Part shown: positions 63,701 to 64,000 of the stretch, one piece after another
Layout: each line of letters starts with the position of its first letter
Position numbering within the stretch: the first letter of the stretch is position 1
Assembly: GCA_964030785.1 (NCBI GenBank)
Contig: OZ034972.1
Coordinates: forward strand, 50,848,538 to 50,912,537
From: Siderastrea siderea
Taxonomy: Eukaryota > Cnidaria > Anthozoa > Scleractinia > Rhizangiidae
Reading direction: 5' to 3'
DNA: 64,000 nt
The notes under the pieces: model-generated
Told to the model about the DNA's origin: nothing
Seen by the model: only the letters and a program-made list of their open reading frames with translations
Databases searched by the model: none
Program-made: the position numbers and the translations under genes

Positions 63701-63988
63701 TTTCATTTTGCATTTTTCAGCAGTGTATTAGGAGCTCACAAAGCCTAGGGTGAGATTTTTTGGAACATATCACCAACTGGCTTATTTACCTCCACTCGTT
63801 TTCTTATTTTTCAGCAGTATATGTTTGCTGTTGATTTACGTGTCAATTACATATTGTCCCTATTTTACGACTTTGGTTCATACTACATTAAGTCTAAGTC
63901 ATCTTACAGGTAACCTCTTTATGTTTTTAATGTGGTTCTTTAATTACCCAGGATCAACTACTGCCAGTGACACAGAATTATCTGAAGG
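57676..63988 (+). CDS. TNFR-type receptor with ZU5 and UPA domains (partial, continues beyond window)
   Basis: Exons 57676-57705, 58065-59220, 59617-60176, 60441-60584, 61531-61698 and possibly 63952-63988 join in consistent phase (698 codons so far). The signal peptide is MNILIICFLPAIQVSA, split by intron 1. Residues about 30-285 hold TNF-receptor-type cysteine-rich repeats (CVNCPKCPPGFGTTVPC, CEPCMPGRYSDS, CKICSQCLPGEAV, CSCKPCPNGYY, CSPGQEVTTNC, CRQGFYYN). A membrane helix at about 333-350 (FLALIVIAFFYFALNYVL) is followed by QRRK. The cytoplasmic part has a ZU5 domain (about 455-540: EEGETALSPAITFLL, RPLEVQIPHGA, HLTTFVVVGKP) and then UPA-like sequence (exons 3-5). UNC5 receptors continue with a death domain, which here would lie beyond the window. 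Expected role: ligand-gated death or guidance signalling at the cell surface. Confidence 0.85.
58065..59220 (+). CDS. TNFR-ZU5 receptor exon 2 (extracellular repeats and membrane helix)
   Basis: One large exon holds all cysteine-rich repeats, the membrane span and about 55 cytoplasmic residues. Acceptor TTACAG before 58065, donor GTGAGT at 59221, leaving in phase 1. Two unusual CSGCC/CFWCC motifs (CLPCSGCCLDG and CQECFWCCNYI) end the two halves of the ectodomain, suggesting internal duplication of a three-repeat block. Confidence 0.9.
59617..60176 (+). CDS. TNFR-ZU5 receptor exon 3 (ZU5, start of UPA)
   Basis: Acceptor TCTTTAG; enters in phase 1 to match exon 2 (G|AT). Encodes FEKTGVEVIALE, then LSPAITFLLTTKLDRPLEVQ, IPHGANMVRSHKEWRIILKK and FETDHLTTFVVVGK, the core of ZU5. 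KRMKVAAFCSDTSTGEDLIV then starts UPA. Donor GTATGT, phase 0. Confidence 0.9.
60441..60584 (+). CDS. TNFR-ZU5 receptor exon 4 (UPA)
   Basis: 144 nt, phase 0 at both ends, acceptor TTTATAG, donor GTATTG. Encodes RLIRKEQEDGGKLISSIESL then DVEVTIKDIEGWQLDETSP, in line with UPA strands. Confidence 0.8.
60585..61530. other. TNFR-ZU5 receptor intron 4
   Basis: Intron without recognised elements. Confidence 0.5.
61531..61698 (+). CDS. TNFR-ZU5 receptor exon 5 (UPA)
   Basis: 168 nt, phase 0 at both ends, acceptor TTTCCCTCAG, donor GTAGTC. Encodes KLSFNFLRNSFNIIPQCNLV, FHPATKPGKSSFFVVMALTH and a Thr/Ser-rich end. Confidence 0.75.
61699..63951. other. TNFR-ZU5 receptor intron 5 with repeats
   Basis: Holds a 27-bp direct repeat (61730-61756 and 63728-63754), a diverged relative of the MITE at 42181 (about 62760-63380), and dispersed repeat copy B. 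No exon seen before 63952. Confidence 0.5.
63500..63690 (+). repeat. Dispersed repeat, copy B
   Basis: Same blocks, order and orientation as 430-655, ending CTTACCCATGGTGCTCCGCG and AGCTCCGCT. The frames here are repeat artefacts. Confidence 0.7.
63952..63988 (+). CDS. TNFR-ZU5 receptor, possible exon 6
   Basis: A 37-nt segment between an acceptor (TTACCCAG) and a GTACGT donor, open in phase 0 (DQLLPVTQNYLK). It could be the linker towards a death domain. Too short to be sure. Confidence 0.4.
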
Positions 63989-64000
63989 GTACGTGCTCAT

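Noticed and set aside
1..64000. CRISPR array, prophage or bacterial operon
   Set aside because: No regular short repeat-spacer structure. Genes have introns and animal protein families. The tandem arrays seen are minisatellite- or transposon-type.

Overview
The window is eukaryotic and looks like an anthozoan cnidarian, most probably a stony coral. It is AT-rich, its genes are split by canonical GT/AG introns, and transposable elements fill introns and intergenic space. There are two Penelope-like element copies, a broken hAT transposase, tRNA-derived SINEs, a LINE fragment and many fold-back/MITE elements. The taxon is inferred from gene and repeat style; nothing here proves the species. No bacterial operons or CRISPR arrays are present.

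Five genes can be read. (1) A two-exon protocadherin on the minus strand (2761-11175) has seven cadherin repeats, one membrane span and a C-terminal PDZ-ligand-like tail. (2) The ATP-dependent NAD(P)H-hydrate dehydratase NAXD (CARKD) lies on the minus strand (15084-40494). All nine coding exons were reconstructed with consistent splice phases and give 380 aa. The last exon is 9.7 kb from exon 8 because transposons fill that intron. (3) An FDXACB1-like gene lies on the plus strand (40664-46639; four exons, 633 aa), head-to-head with NAXD across a 169-bp shared promoter. It joins a DUF2431 Rossmann domain to a C-terminal ferredoxin-fold anticodon-binding domain. (4) An unrecognised minus-strand gene (about 53199-56881) has six putative exons and no resolved 5' end. 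(5) A plus-strand receptor gene (57676 to beyond the window) combines TNF-receptor-type cysteine-rich repeats and a membrane span with intracellular ZU5 and UPA domains, the cytoplasmic modules of UNC5 receptors.

Repeat layout: 1-2700 holds a dispersed repeat and a CCAAT/TATA module array. 14.2-14.6 kb holds a TTAA-flanked MITE. The last NAXD intron (15.3-25.0 kb) holds a tandem repeat, a Penelope element with inverted arms, a G-rich MITE and a hAT relic. NAXD intron 4 holds a second Penelope fragment inside a 330-bp inverted repeat. NAXD introns 1 and 2 hold two oppositely oriented copies of a CAGGG-ended element, one with a further element nested in it that itself contains a hairpin. They also hold a third CAGGG-type element and a 1.7-kb long inverted repeat. 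47.2-48.6 kb holds a LINE fragment and a MITE-in-MITE insertion whose empty site is preserved at 14.4 kb. The last 2 kb carries a second copy of the dispersed repeat seen near the window start.

Functionally, NAXD repairs hydrated NAD(P)H, FDXACB1-like proteins resemble RNA methyltransferase plus PheRS-type modules, and the protocadherin and TNFR-like receptor are adhesion and signalling genes. The genes do not form a pathway. The strongest leads are the TNFR-ZU5-UPA architecture, the nested insertions dated by empty sites, the inverted repeats around NAXD exon 2, and the long inverted repeat whose arms carry a conserved reading frame.
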